From UBA1672 sp965263215 (GTDB lineage: Bacteria > Pseudomonadota > Alphaproteobacteria > Micavibrionales > Micavibrionaceae): a DNA stretch of 64,000 nucleotides. The DNA is taken from positions 806,001 through 870,000 of the forward strand of contig OZ253663.1 in the NCBI GenBank assembly GCA_965263215.1, read 5' to 3'. Below the pieces are notes generated by a model. That model was not told the DNA's origin. It saw only the letters and a program-made list of their open reading frames with translations, and searched no databases. Shown one piece after another: positions 34,421 to 43,400 of this stretch. Numbering within the stretch: the stretch's first letter is position 1; each line of letters starts with the position of its first letter. The position numbers and the translations under genes were made by a program.

Positions 34421-35562
34421 GACTTTGCACGGTTGAAAATATGAATGGGAATGTCTGATTGTGTTTGTTCTTTAATTTCACCGATTTTATAAACGGTTTC
34501 GCCCGTTGAAATCAGTGATTTTTCAATTTGATCAGCTTGCGCGGCATCACAAATCACAATCATACCAAGGCCGCAATTAAGGGTGCGCGCAAGATCATCA
34601 TTATCCAGATCACCTTCCTTTTTTAGCCATTTGAAAATGTCAGGCAAAGGCCATGATGATGTATCAATGCTTGCCATTAGACCTTCCGGTAAAACGCGCG
34701 GAATATTTTCCGTCAGGCCGCCACCTGTGATATGTGCCATGCCTTTAATGGCACTCATACCGTCATCGCTTTTGATCTCCAAAGCTTTTAGCAATGATTT
34801 CACGTAAATGCGTGTAGGCGCGAGCAAGGCTTCTAACAATGTCTCTGCCTTATATTGAGTTTGTTTTTCAATGTCTTTGTCTTGATATTTAATCATCGCA
34901 CTGAACGGGCAGGGCACATTAAAATCATGATTGCTGTCGGCGATGATTTTACGCACTAAAGAATAGCCGTTTGAATGGACGCCGTTTGATGCCAATCCCA
35001 AAACGATGTTACCTGCTTCAATGTCTTTGCCGGTGATTACGGAATCACGGTTGACTGCGCCAACGGTAAATCCTGCCATGTCATAATCGCCATCGGCATA
35101 CAGCCCAGGCATTTCTGCGGTTTCACCACCAATCAGGGCACATCCGGCAATCTCACATCCTTTGGCCACGCCTTCAATCACAGATTGCGCGACATCATTT
35201 TCCAACTTTCCTGTTGCGAAATAATCAAGAAAGAATAACGGTTCTGCGCCTTGTACAACCAAATCATTCACACACATTGCAACGGCATCGATGCCGATGG
35301 TGTTATGCGTGTTTGATTCGATAGCTATTTTAATTTTTGTACCAACACCATCCGTTGCAGAAACTAGGATGGGGTCTTCATATCCTGCATCTTTTAAATC
35401 GAACATTGCGCCGAACCCACCAAGGCCCGACATCGTGCCTGACCGGTTTGTGTTTCTGACTGCAGGTTTTATGCGCTCAATCAAGTTTGCGGCTTCGTCA
35501 ATATCGACGCCTGCCTTTTTATATGCGCTTTCTTTTTTTGGCGGTTTATTGTGCCCTAGCAT
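34411..35562 (-). CDS. purM: phosphoribosylformylglycinamidine cyclo-ligase
   Basis: Fifth step of purine synthesis: closes the imidazole ring to AIR using ATP. 383 residues; the usual 345 or so plus a short Lys-rich N terminus. Family features are YKKAGVDIDEAANLIERIK, GFGAMFDL, SATDGVGTK, GIDAVAMCVNDLVVQGAEPL, ALIGGETAEMPG, VHSNGYSLVRK and HITGGGLTENIPR. First gene of purM-purN and divergent from the DUF2066 gene, a typical alphaproteobacterial arrangement. Confidence 0.97.
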   Translation of the reverse strand: MLGHNKPPKKESAYKKAGVDIDEAANLIERIKPAVRNTNRSGTMSGLGGFGAMFDLKDAGYEDPILVSATDGVGTKIKIAIESNTHNTIGIDAVAMCVNDLVVQGAEPLFFLDYFATGKLENDVAQSVIEGVAKGCEIAGCALIGGETAEMPGLYADGDYDMAGFTVGAVNRDSVITGKDIEAGNIVLGLASNGVHSNGYSLVRKIIADSNHDFNVPCPFSAMIKYQDKDIEKQTQYKAETLLEALLAPTRIYVKSLLKALEIKSDDGMSAIKGMAHITGGGLTENIPRVLPEGLMASIDTSSWPLPDIFKWLKKEGDLDNDDLARTLNCGLGMIVICDAAQADQIEKSLISTGETVYKIGEIKEQTQSDIPIHIFNRAKSWA

Positions 35563-35661
35563 TGCTTCGAACCTATCCGTTGCTGTTTCATGTTGCTCTT
35601 ATGCTCTGCTCGTTATAAAACTAAAAGATACATAATTTAAACACTCTATCTCAGGTGCATC

Positions 35662-36906
35662 ATGGGCATACCGCATAAGGCTTTTTACTGCAAGCGTATA
35701 ATATTTTCTCTTTTGTTCTTTATGGCACTGATTTTGTTGCATACAAAGGCTTACGCCTATGATTCGATCTATGTGGTTGAAGATGTGAATGTCGATGTCA
35801 CGGCAAATAATTCGGTTGAAGCGCAAGGCAAAGCATTCATCAATGCGCAAGGCAAAGCGTTTTCAATTTTAACCGAGCGCATGGTTTCCGAGAAAGATGT
35901 GAAAACAGTGCGTAAGCCAAATGCTGATGTTATTGCAACAATGATTGATGATTTTGAAGTTAAAAACGAGCAAGTTTCCGCTGTTCGTTATGTCGGTGAT
36001 TTCACATTTCGTTTCAATGAGCGCGCTGTCAGTCAGTTTTTCTCCGTAACGGGCGTTCAATATACATCTAAAAGCAGCAAACCCTTGTTGGTTCTGCCGA
36101 TTTTGCAGGTGCAGGGCAAGAATACCATCTGGTCAGAACGGAATTACTGGATGCAGGCTTGGGCGCGTGCACGCCTGTCGTCGGGTGTTGTGCCTGTTGA
36201 GGTTCCAATAGGGGATTTGGACGATATTGCTGATATTGATGATAATGATGCTTTGCGTTATGAGCGTCAAAGTCTTGAGCGTATGTTGATGCGTTATGGT
36301 GCGAAGGAGGCCGCGATAATGATTGCCGTGCCTGATCCTAAGCTCTCTGGTTTAGCGCCTGAGGAGACTGCCAAAGGTCGCTTACGTATCAGTATATATC
36401 GAACGGACCGCGGGCAAGCTGAGCGTGTGAATGATATTGTTGTGGAACCTGAAAATGATGAAACCGTTGCGCAGCTTTATGACCGTAGTGTGTATCAAGG
36501 CCACAGGTCGTTGCAGCGCGATTGGAAAAATAAAACGTTATCCAGTGCGGCAGATGGGCAAACATATCATGTACGTTTATTGGTTGGTTCTATCAATGAT
36601 CTTGTGCGCTCAAAGAATATGCTTTCAACCCTGCCGGGGTTTGGCTCTTTGTCGGTATCATCTCTTAAACCCGTGGAGGCACAATTATCATTTGTCTTTC
36701 GCGGCGACGAAGAACGCCTGCGCGCAGCCCTCGCCAGAACGCCATTTTCGCTCAGTGAGGGTTATGAACCTCCCAAGCGATTTGTGAATACGACGAACGC
36801 GCCAAGCATTATGTATGATCTGTATTACAGGCAGAAAAAAACACATAACTTCTACCAATCACCGCAAGCTGAACCGGCGGCAGGTGGAAGCCTGCATACG
36901 TTTTAA
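35662..36906 (+). CDS. DUF2066 exported protein
   Basis: 414 residues with a signal peptide (about 1-33, cleavage near AYAYD). The N-terminal mature part, VVEDVNVDVTANNSVEAQGKA, with the short duplication AQGKAF-IN-AQGKAF, and FxxxAVSQFFSVTGVQY are typical of DUF2066 proteins that sit between purM and the PerM-type gene in alphaproteobacteria. Function is unknown; position next to a permease and Hda is conserved but not explanatory. The start ATG follows TCAGGTGCATC with a weak ribosome site. Confidence 0.88.
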   Translation: MGIPHKAFYCKRIIFSLLFFMALILLHTKAYAYDSIYVVEDVNVDVTANNSVEAQGKAFINAQGKAFSILTERMVSEKDVKTVRKPNADVIATMIDDFEVKNEQVSAVRYVGDFTFRFNERAVSQFFSVTGVQYTSKSSKPLLVLPILQVQGKNTIWSERNYWMQAWARARLSSGVVPVEVPIGDLDDIADIDDNDALRYERQSLERMLMRYGAKEAAIMIAVPDPKLSGLAPEETAKGRLRISIYRTDRGQAERVNDIVVEPENDETVAQLYDRSVYQGHRSLQRDWKNKTLSSAADGQTYHVRLLVGSINDLVRSKNMLSTLPGFGSLSVSSLKPVEAQLSFVFRGDEERLRAALARTPFSLSEGYEPPKRFVNTTNAPSIMYDLYYRQKKTHNFYQSPQAEPAAGGSLHTF

Positions 36907-36936
36907 TCGCATGTCTATATTATAAGGGGGCTTTAG

Positions 36937-38112
36937 ATGAGCGTTAAACCGCTGAAACCATCAACACATATTATTTTCTGGACAGGGGCGGCGGTTGCGT
37001 TTGTGCTTAGTATTTTGCTGTTCAAGGCGGTTTTATTACCTTTTGTGATGGGGATTGCCGTGGCGTATTTGCTTAATCCCATTGTGAATAAATTCGGTGA
37101 TTTGGGAATTGCACGTGGCCCCGCGGCACTTATGATTCTATTTAGTTTCATGATTTTTATGCTGGGCTTCATCGGCATCGTATCGCCGATTGTTTATCGT
37201 GAATTGGTCCAATTCGGTAAAGATTTACCCGAATATATCGAGAAATTCTGGCAAATGATGACTCCCGTGACGGCTTTGATCGAACAATATGTCGGTGGTG
37301 TCGATAAAGGGAATTTAGAAAACCTTCTAAAAGAAAACGCAGGATCAGCCACGAAGGCCGCCAAGATGATTGTTGAGCATATCGCCGCGGGTGGGCAGGC
37401 GGTGATGGATGTGATTTCCGTTGCTGTGTTTATGCCGATTGTCGCTTATTTCATGATGAAGGAATGGCCGATTGTTACAGCGTGGGTGCGTGATTTAATG
37501 CCCCGCCATTCTGAAGGTGTGATTATGGGCTTGTTGAAACAGATTGATGAAAAGCTCTCTGGTTTTGTACGCGGACAGATCAGTGTTGCGATGGTGCTTG
37601 GTGTTTCCTATGCGTTGATGCTCACCCTTGCGGGATTAAAATACGGGTTTTTGATTGGTTTAATGTCTGGCCTTCTGTCAGTGATCCCGATGGTCGGTTC
37701 TGCGGTGGGATTGATCGTCAGTGTGTCTGTGGCATGGTTTCAGGCTGGTGAGCCAACATTTGTCTTATTGATTGCAGGCATATTCATTGGTGGGCAAGTG
37801 ATTGAAGGGAATTTTCTGACCCCGAAATTGGTGGGTGATAGTGTTGGCCTTCATCCGCTTTGGGTGTTCTTTGCACTGTTGGCAGGCGGTAGCTTGCTCG
37901 GTATTCTGGGTATGTTTCTGGCGGTTCCTGTCGCGGCGGTTGTGGGTGTTTTATTATCATTTGCCATGCAGAAATATAAAGAAAGCGCCTATTATTTAGA
38001 CAGCGTGGTCGAGGAAAAACCAAAGCGAAAAACCGCTGTAAAAAAAACCAAAAAATCAGCGTCTTCCAAAACGAAAACAAAAAAAGTAACCGCTAAAAAG
38101 ACTAAAGCGTAA
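36937..38112 (+). CDS. AI-2E/PerM-family membrane transporter with Lys-rich tail
   Basis: 391 residues; about eight membrane helices in the pattern of the AI-2E/PerM family: two at the start (about 12-50), one near 70, a soluble central loop (about 95-165), then a cluster to residue 350. SGLLSVIPMVGSAVG and EGNFLTPKLVGDSVGLHPLWVFFALLAGG are characteristic. Relatives include sodium/proton antiporters and the AI-2 exporter, so the substrate is not predictable. An unusual, cytosolic lysine-rich tail of about 30 residues ends the protein. It starts 30 bases after DUF2066 and ends 7 bases before hda, so it is one operon. Confidence 0.93.
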   Translation: MSVKPLKPSTHIIFWTGAAVAFVLSILLFKAVLLPFVMGIAVAYLLNPIVNKFGDLGIARGPAALMILFSFMIFMLGFIGIVSPIVYRELVQFGKDLPEYIEKFWQMMTPVTALIEQYVGGVDKGNLENLLKENAGSATKAAKMIVEHIAAGGQAVMDVISVAVFMPIVAYFMMKEWPIVTAWVRDLMPRHSEGVIMGLLKQIDEKLSGFVRGQISVAMVLGVSYALMLTLAGLKYGFLIGLMSGLLSVIPMVGSAVGLIVSVSVAWFQAGEPTFVLLIAGIFIGGQVIEGNFLTPKLVGDSVGLHPLWVFFALLAGGSLLGILGMFLAVPVAAVVGVLLSFAMQKYKESAYYLDSVVEEKPKRKTAVKKTKKSASSKTKTKKVTAKKTKA

Positions 38113-38119
38113 GGATAGA

Positions 38120-38824
38120 ATGTCGCCCTCATCATTTGCAAATGCACGACAAATTCCGCTTGATCTTGGCTCTCGCCATGCGTTCGGGCGCAGTGATTTT
38201 CAGATAGGAAAGTCCAACGCCGCGGCTGTTGGGTGGATTGATCGTTGGCCGGAATGGTCCGCGCCTGTTTTGGTTTTGCAAGGTCCTGCGGCGAGCGGTA
38301 AGAGCCATTTGGCAGCAGTGTGGCAGGATATTGCTTCGGCGGCGGTGGTTAATCCGGAAATGTTGACCACGATGCAGGCGGAGGATTTATTCGCCCTTGG
38401 CGATGCGCTTGTGCTTGATGGGCTTGATCCTTGGCTTGGTGATCGGGATTCAGAAACCACGCTGTTCCATTTGTACAATATGCTCAAGGAAGAGCAAAAA
38501 ACTATGATGATCACCATGCGTATGGCACCATCATCGGCGGATTTTGTTATTCCTGATTTGGCCTCGCGTTTTCGCGCCGCACCGTCTGTCAGTATTCACG
38601 CGCCCGATGATATGTTGCTTGCGTCCGTGCTGATTAAATTATTCAGTGACCGGCAGCTCAGCGTTAGTAATGATGTGATCGCGTATCTGTTGCCACGGAT
38701 GGAGCGTTCATTCGCCTCTGCCCGTGATATTGTCGCGCGCGCAGATCAGAAAGCCTTATCCGAAAAACGCCGTATCTCCGTGCCGTTGATGCGCAAAGTT
38801 TTGGCAGACATGTTGGGATATTAA
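38120..38824 (+). CDS. hda: DnaA-related regulatory protein Hda
   Basis: AAA+ protein that, with the beta clamp, promotes ATP hydrolysis on DnaA and so limits re-initiation of replication. 234 residues. The N terminus has QIPLDL, matching the clamp-binding motif of Hda; the Walker A loop is GPAASGKSH and the Walker B stretch is ALVLDGLD. C-terminal helices correspond to the lid. No DNA-binding domain IV, as expected for Hda rather than DnaA. Last gene of the DUF2066-PerM-Hda group. Confidence 0.93.
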   Translation: MSPSSFANARQIPLDLGSRHAFGRSDFQIGKSNAAAVGWIDRWPEWSAPVLVLQGPAASGKSHLAAVWQDIASAAVVNPEMLTTMQAEDLFALGDALVLDGLDPWLGDRDSETTLFHLYNMLKEEQKTMMITMRMAPSSADFVIPDLASRFRAAPSVSIHAPDDMLLASVLIKLFSDRQLSVSNDVIAYLLPRMERSFASARDIVARADQKALSEKRRISVPLMRKVLADMLGY

Positions 38825-38830
38825 TGCAGT

Positions 38831-39337
38831 ATGAATGAAGATTTTCTAGTAGAAAATTTAATTAAGTACGGAAAAATAATTCAGGATGATGAGTCTGATC
38901 CCGATAATAAGGCTGAGGAATACTTTCACAAATATGTTGAATTAGTAGATTCACTAACAGGTAAAGAAAGTGAAAAGGTATTAAAGGGATTACTTAGATC
39001 AATTCAAGTGAAGCATGATTATGGCGCATACCAGAACACTATGAATGTGGCTATGGATAGTTACCCTAAAAAAATGTTTGTTTCTGCTCTTATTTCTGAA
39101 TTACCTAGGCTTATAAAGGAGCAGCCAGATTGGGCAGGAGATCTGTTAGCAGGTATAGTAAATCCGCATAGGAGAAATTATATTACTGAGTTTAATCGCC
39201 AACTTTTTAAAGATTCTGATGGTATATTGCACACTATACTAACTTTTATCCGAGAGCAGGAAAAGCAAGGCTGGCTTGAAGATATACCAGGCGTTTTAGG
39301 ACGCAAAAATTCTTCATGGCTTGGCTTTTTTAAATAA
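38831..39337 (+). CDS. AT-rich orphan gene, hypothetical protein
   Basis: 168 residues, soluble, mostly helical; opens with NEDFLVENLIKYGKIIQDDESDPDNK. I do not recognise it. Codon use is clearly more AT-rich than in hda and sixA (frequent AAA, TTA, AGG, ATA). It lies exactly where ppk and ppx usually stand in alphaproteobacteria, just 6 bases after hda and 3 bases from the convergent sixA. The size and composition fit an immunity-type protein of the contact-toxin kind, but no cognate toxin is in the window, so this is only a guess. Confidence 0.7.
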   Translation: MNEDFLVENLIKYGKIIQDDESDPDNKAEEYFHKYVELVDSLTGKESEKVLKGLLRSIQVKHDYGAYQNTMNVAMDSYPKKMFVSALISELPRLIKEQPDWAGDLLAGIVNPHRRNYITEFNRQLFKDSDGILHTILTFIREQEKQGWLEDIPGVLGRKNSSWLGFFK

Positions 39338-39340
39338 TAA

Positions 39341-39892
39341 TCACATCCAACGCGTGGGGCGGGCGGGGGCGTTATAGTCCATCGGGTTGACGAGCGCCGC
39401 GAGTGTGTTTTCGGCGGGCTGAATATTTGCCCATTTTTCACATACAAGGTTCACGATGCTTAAACTGGCGGGGGCGTAGCCCTCCGACAGGCGTTGCATA
39501 ACCGAATCTGATCCTTGCGCCGCGAGCAGGCGTACAAGTTCGTAAATGCTTGGGTTATGTGCAACCATCAGGATATTATCGTACTTATCGTCACATTGCT
39601 GAATTTCGTACAGATAATCTCCTGCACCACCGGAATAAAGGATATCAATTGTTTTGACATTACCGACATCCAGATGTGTTTGTACGCCTTCTAATGTTTC
39701 ACGCGTACGCCGCGCGGAAGAGCATAAAACCAGATCAGGCGTATAATTGTGATGCTTCATATAGTCGCCGAGGGCTTGCGCATCCTCAATACCCTTGGGG
39801 GCAAGGGCGCGACCTTCATCACCATCAGACATTTCATTCACGGCGATTGCGTGACGTAATAAAAACAGACGTTTTTGTGCGTTAGATCCCAT
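39341..39892 (-). CDS. sixA: SixA-type phosphohistidine phosphatase
   Basis: Histidine-phosphatase-superfamily enzyme likely to dephosphorylate phosphohistidine in Hpt or PTS proteins. 183 residues. The RHG core is LFLLRHAIAV (His14), followed by LVLCSSARRTRETLE and MVAHNPSIYEL with the second histidine. SixA in Escherichia coli acts on the Hpt domain of ArcB; the hybrid kinase at 30003-33488 also has an Hpt, but a link is only a suggestion. It sits at the orphan-gene site between hda and rnd. Confidence 0.88.
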   Translation of the reverse strand: MGSNAQKRLFLLRHAIAVNEMSDGDEGRALAPKGIEDAQALGDYMKHHNYTPDLVLCSSARRTRETLEGVQTHLDVGNVKTIDILYSGGAGDYLYEIQQCDDKYDNILMVAHNPSIYELVRLLAAQGSDSVMQRLSEGYAPASLSIVNLVCEKWANIQPAENTLAALVNPMDYNAPARPTRWM

Positions 39893-39919
39893 ATCTTAAG
39901 GCTCTATTATATTGGCATT

Positions 39920-41074
39920 TTAATCAATGGGTAATTTTGCAATTTTACCGTTTTTTAGGCCTATGGCGAGTTTGCCATGCTTCACATCAAGTGCGTGTTG
40001 TCCGAAAACGTCTCTACGCCAACCTTTCAGGGCAGGTACGTCGGCATTATCATCGAGGGCTATTTCTTCCAGATCACTGCTGGAGGCGATGATTTTAGAC
40101 GCGACTTCGTTTTCTGTGCTGATGACTTTCAGTAGCATTTTTAAAATATCAACGATGGCGATGGCTGTGGGTTGCAATGGTTTTTTCTTTTTTGGCTTTG
40201 GCCATGTTTCTTGCGGGGATGATAATGCGCGCTCTATCGCCCCAAGGAAACGATCACCCATTTTACCTTCTGCCATATCCTTGGATACGTTGCGAATTTT
40301 GGCGAGTTGCTTTTTATTTTTCGGTGCCTGTCCGGCCATATCAGCCAGTGCGTCATCCCGTACCACCCATGTTTTGGGAATATTCCGCTTTTGCGCATGT
40401 TGTTCGCGTAAGGCCGCAAGCTCGCGCAAAATGGCAAGGCTGCGCGGTTTGGGCGATCTGATTTTGATGCGTTCCCATGCCTTGTACGGATCATTTTCGT
40501 ATGTCGCGGGATTACTCAGAATCTTATCTTCTTGCTTCACCCATTCAGTGCGTCCACGTTTTTCAAGAACATCTTTCAGATGCAGGTAAATGTCACAAAG
40601 ATGCGTGACATCACCGAGCGCGTAATTGAGTTGTTTATCACTGAGCGGGCGCAGAGACCAATCGGTGAATTGAGAGCTCTTATCGATTTTGCCGCCTGTA
40701 ATATTGGCAACCAGTTTTTCGTAACTGATGGAATCACCGTAGCCGCACACCATCGCGGCGATTTGTGAATCGAATATTGGCGATGCGACTTCACCTGTCA
40801 GATTATAGAAAATTTCTAAGTCCTGCCGTCCTGCATGGAACACCTTCATAATGGATTCATCACGCAGAAGTTCGAATAGCGGCGATAAATCGATCCCCTC
40901 AATCAACGGGTCGATCGCGCGTGCATCTTTATCAGGGCCGCTGATTTGCACCAAGCAGAGCTTTGGGTAATAGGTTTTTTCCCGCAAGAATTCGGTGTCT
41001 ATGGTGATGAATTCACACGCGGATAGCGCATTACAAAAGGAGGCGATTTCGTCTGATGTTTTGAGTATAGTCAT
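39920..41074 (-). CDS. rnd: ribonuclease D
   Basis: 3'-5' exoribonuclease that trims tRNA precursors. 384 residues from the ATG at 41074; an upstream in-frame start at 41140 would add 22 that are outside the family. DEDD catalytic motifs are ITIDTEFLREKTYYP, HAGRQDLEIF and YALGDVTHLCDIYLHL. An HRDC domain follows (about 200-290) and a helical C-terminal region contains GWRRDVFGQHAL. In many alphaproteobacteria rnd stands before aspS, as here, but the two are divergent. Confidence 0.95.
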   Translation of the reverse strand: MTILKTSDEIASFCNALSACEFITIDTEFLREKTYYPKLCLVQISGPDKDARAIDPLIEGIDLSPLFELLRDESIMKVFHAGRQDLEIFYNLTGEVASPIFDSQIAAMVCGYGDSISYEKLVANITGGKIDKSSQFTDWSLRPLSDKQLNYALGDVTHLCDIYLHLKDVLEKRGRTEWVKQEDKILSNPATYENDPYKAWERIKIRSPKPRSLAILRELAALREQHAQKRNIPKTWVVRDDALADMAGQAPKNKKQLAKIRNVSKDMAEGKMGDRFLGAIERALSSPQETWPKPKKKKPLQPTAIAIVDILKMLLKVISTENEVASKIIASSSDLEEIALDDNADVPALKGWRRDVFGQHALDVKHGKLAIGLKNGKIAKLPID

Positions 41075-41231
41075 AACGCTCTTACATATTAGGACTGTAT
41101 CATACAAGACAATGCGGTTTCGTCTAGCCCCTAAAAGCAACTCAATTTAAAAAATCGGCGTGACTTTGTCGTACCATACGTTATAAAAACAGACTTAACG
41201 TAATTAAAGCAGACAAATACAGGATAAAATA

Positions 41232-43046
41232 ATGCACGCCTTTAGAACGCATAAATGTGACGAGTTGAACAAAAGCCATGTTGGCGAGACGGTTAAATTA
41301 TCTGGTTGGATACACCGCATCTATGATTTAGGCGGTGTGTTGTTCATTATTCTGCGTGATACGCATGGCATCACTCAATGTATTGTTGAGGAAAATTCAC
41401 CGCTTATGAAAAGCCTAAGCAATTGGCGCGTTGAATCAGTGGTCACGATTATCGGTAAGGTGCGTGAGCGCTCTGCCGATACGGTTAACCCGAAAATGAA
41501 AACCGGTGAAATTGAAATTTATATTGATGAGGCCGAAGTACAATCTGCCGCGGATGTTATCCCATTTCAGGTTTATGAAGATGATGGTGCGGGTGAAGAT
41601 ATTCGCCTTCGATACCGTTATTTGGATTTGCGCCGCGAAGGCATGCAAAAGAAAATCCGTCTGCGTAACGATGTGATAGCCGCGATGCGCAGTAAAATGC
41701 ACGGGCAGGGTTTTCAGGAATTTCAAACGCCTATCCTGACAGCAAGCTCACCGGAAGGCGCGCGCGATTATCTTGTGCCTTCACGGTTGCATCCGGGCAA
41801 GTTTTACGCGCTTCCGCAAGCGCCGCAGCAGTTTAAACAGCTTTTGATGATGAGCGGGTTTGATAAATATTTCCAAATCGCGCCCTGTTTCCGTGATGAA
41901 GATGGCCGCGCCGACCGTTTGGCAGAGTTTTATCAGCTCGACGTGGAGATGAGCTTTGTCACGCAAGATGATGTGCACAACACCATTCAGCCTGTTATTG
42001 AAGGTATTTTCGAGGAATTCTCTGGCTTCACGGGTGAGAAACGTGAGGTGATTTGGTGTGACTCTATTCCCTATAAAGAGGCGATGTTAAAATACGGGAG
42101 CGATAAGCCGGATTTGCGTAATCCCCTAGAGATCGTGGATGTGACCGAAGTATTCGCCCGCGACGATGTTGAATTCAAGGCATTCAAGGGCGTGATCGCA
42201 AAAGGTGGTGTTGTCCGTGCGATCCGTGCACCGAAAGTATCCGATCAACCACGCAGTTTCTTTGATAAATTAAATTCATGGGCGCAGGGCGAAGGCGCAC
42301 CGGGTTTGGGTTATGTCTTGTTCGCCGATGGCGAAGGCAAAGGCCCGATTGCGAAATTTATCCCTGAGGCCGCGCAAACCGCGATTAAGGAAACCTCTGG
42401 CTGCGCAGATGGTGATGCGATCTTCTTTATTTGTAATCAGGAATTGCCGGCGGCGAAATTTGCAGGCGCGGCGCGTGATGCAATTTGTGATGCGCTGCCC
42501 GAAGGTCATGAAGCGGCGCGTGAACAGGGCGTATACAAGCTTTGCTGGATTATTGACTTCCCGATGTATGAATTCGACGAAGCGCAGCAAAAGATCGACT
42601 TCTCTCATAATCCGTTTTCAATGCCGCAAGGTGGTATGGATGATTTAGATAATAAAGACCCGCTTGATATCTATGCGTGGCAGTATGACTGCGTGTGTAA
42701 CGGGTTTGAGCTTGCCTCTGGTGCGATCCGTAACCACAGACCTGAAATCATGGAAAAGGCGTTCGGTATTGCGGGATATGACAAGGCCGTTCTGGAAGCC
42801 GAGTTTGGCGGTATGCTAAACGCGATGCGTTACGGCGCGCCCCCACACGGTGGTCTGGCCTTTGGCGTTGATCGTATCATCATGTTGCTGGCGGATGAGC
42901 CGAACCTGCGTGAAGTGTATGCCTTTGTCATGAACGGCCAATACGAAGACCAGATGATGCAAGCCCCATCGGAAGTGGGCGTGGAACAGCTCAAGGATTT
43001 GCATTTAAAGGTTAATCTACCGAAGAAACTAACCGACGCGGCTTAA
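41232..43046 (+). CDS. aspS: aspartyl-tRNA synthetase
   Basis: Charges tRNA-Asp. 604 residues, bacterial type: an N-terminal OB domain (LSGWIHRIYDLGG), the class II catalytic core (FQEFQTPILTASSPEGARDYLVPSR, FRDEDGRADRLAEFYQLDVEMSF), the bacterial GAD insert (about 300-430) and motif 3 HGGLAFGVDRIIML. Whether it also misacylates tRNA-Asn cannot be read safely. The 90 bases between rnd and aspS hold both divergent promoters; I could not define hexamers. Confidence 0.97.
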   Translation: MHAFRTHKCDELNKSHVGETVKLSGWIHRIYDLGGVLFIILRDTHGITQCIVEENSPLMKSLSNWRVESVVTIIGKVRERSADTVNPKMKTGEIEIYIDEAEVQSAADVIPFQVYEDDGAGEDIRLRYRYLDLRREGMQKKIRLRNDVIAAMRSKMHGQGFQEFQTPILTASSPEGARDYLVPSRLHPGKFYALPQAPQQFKQLLMMSGFDKYFQIAPCFRDEDGRADRLAEFYQLDVEMSFVTQDDVHNTIQPVIEGIFEEFSGFTGEKREVIWCDSIPYKEAMLKYGSDKPDLRNPLEIVDVTEVFARDDVEFKAFKGVIAKGGVVRAIRAPKVSDQPRSFFDKLNSWAQGEGAPGLGYVLFADGEGKGPIAKFIPEAAQTAIKETSGCADGDAIFFICNQELPAAKFAGAARDAICDALPEGHEAAREQGVYKLCWIIDFPMYEFDEAQQKIDFSHNPFSMPQGGMDDLDNKDPLDIYAWQYDCVCNGFELASGAIRNHRPEIMEKAFGIAGYDKAVLEAEFGGMLNAMRYGAPPHGGLAFGVDRIIMLLADEPNLREVYAFVMNGQYEDQMMQAPSEVGVEQLKDLHLKVNLPKKLTDAA

Positions 43047-43135
43047 CCTTGGTTTTCTTGCCGTGAAACTTGACAGTAGGGGCGTAGTTTGTGCGATACT
43101 GCTACATCTTAAATTATAGTTATGGAGAATGAATT

Positions 43136-43348
43136 ATGGGTGACCCTACACAAGGTAGTACAGCTTGGTATGAAGAAGCTGCAGGTAAGTTGAAGGCATT
43201 TACAGAGGAAGTACAAGAGCGTAGAGAAGGCTTGACCTCAGATGATAGTGAAGCTGAGATTGTTGCAGCGGAAGGTGCGCAGGAGTTGCCGGAGCATATC
43301 CGCAAGCAAGAGCAGCATGCGATTGAGCGTGATGCGAGCCTAGGTTAG
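43136..43348 (+). CDS. small acidic hypothetical protein
   Basis: 70 residues, hydrophilic and acidic, with EEVQERREGL and EHIRKQEQHAIERDAS; probably helical. No motif that I recognise. GGAG lies ahead of the ATG and a strong terminator follows at 43375-43400, so it has the layout of a true single-gene transcript. Codon use is normal for the neighbourhood. Confidence 0.65.
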   Translation: MGDPTQGSTAWYEEAAGKLKAFTEEVQERREGLTSDDSEAEIVAAEGAQELPEHIRKQEQHAIERDASLG

Positions 43349-43374
43349 TAGGTTTTTGCATATAAATGTATTAG

Positions 43375-43400
43375 ATGGTCGGGATTTCCGGCCATTTTTT
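43375..43400 (+). terminator. Rho-independent terminator after the small acidic gene
   Basis: ATGGTCGG (43375-43382) pairs with CCGGCCAT (43388-43395), with one G-U pair, around a five-base loop, followed by six T residues. The T-run touches the stop codon of the convergent DUF808 gene. Confidence 0.85.

Noticed and set aside
39927..40589. 220-codon frame opposite rnd
   Set aside because: Shadow of rnd; cysteine-, serine- and phenylalanine-rich composition typical of antisense frames.
43047..43090. Weak CGGC/GCCG hairpin after aspS
   Set aside because: Four pairs with a 17-base loop and no T-run.
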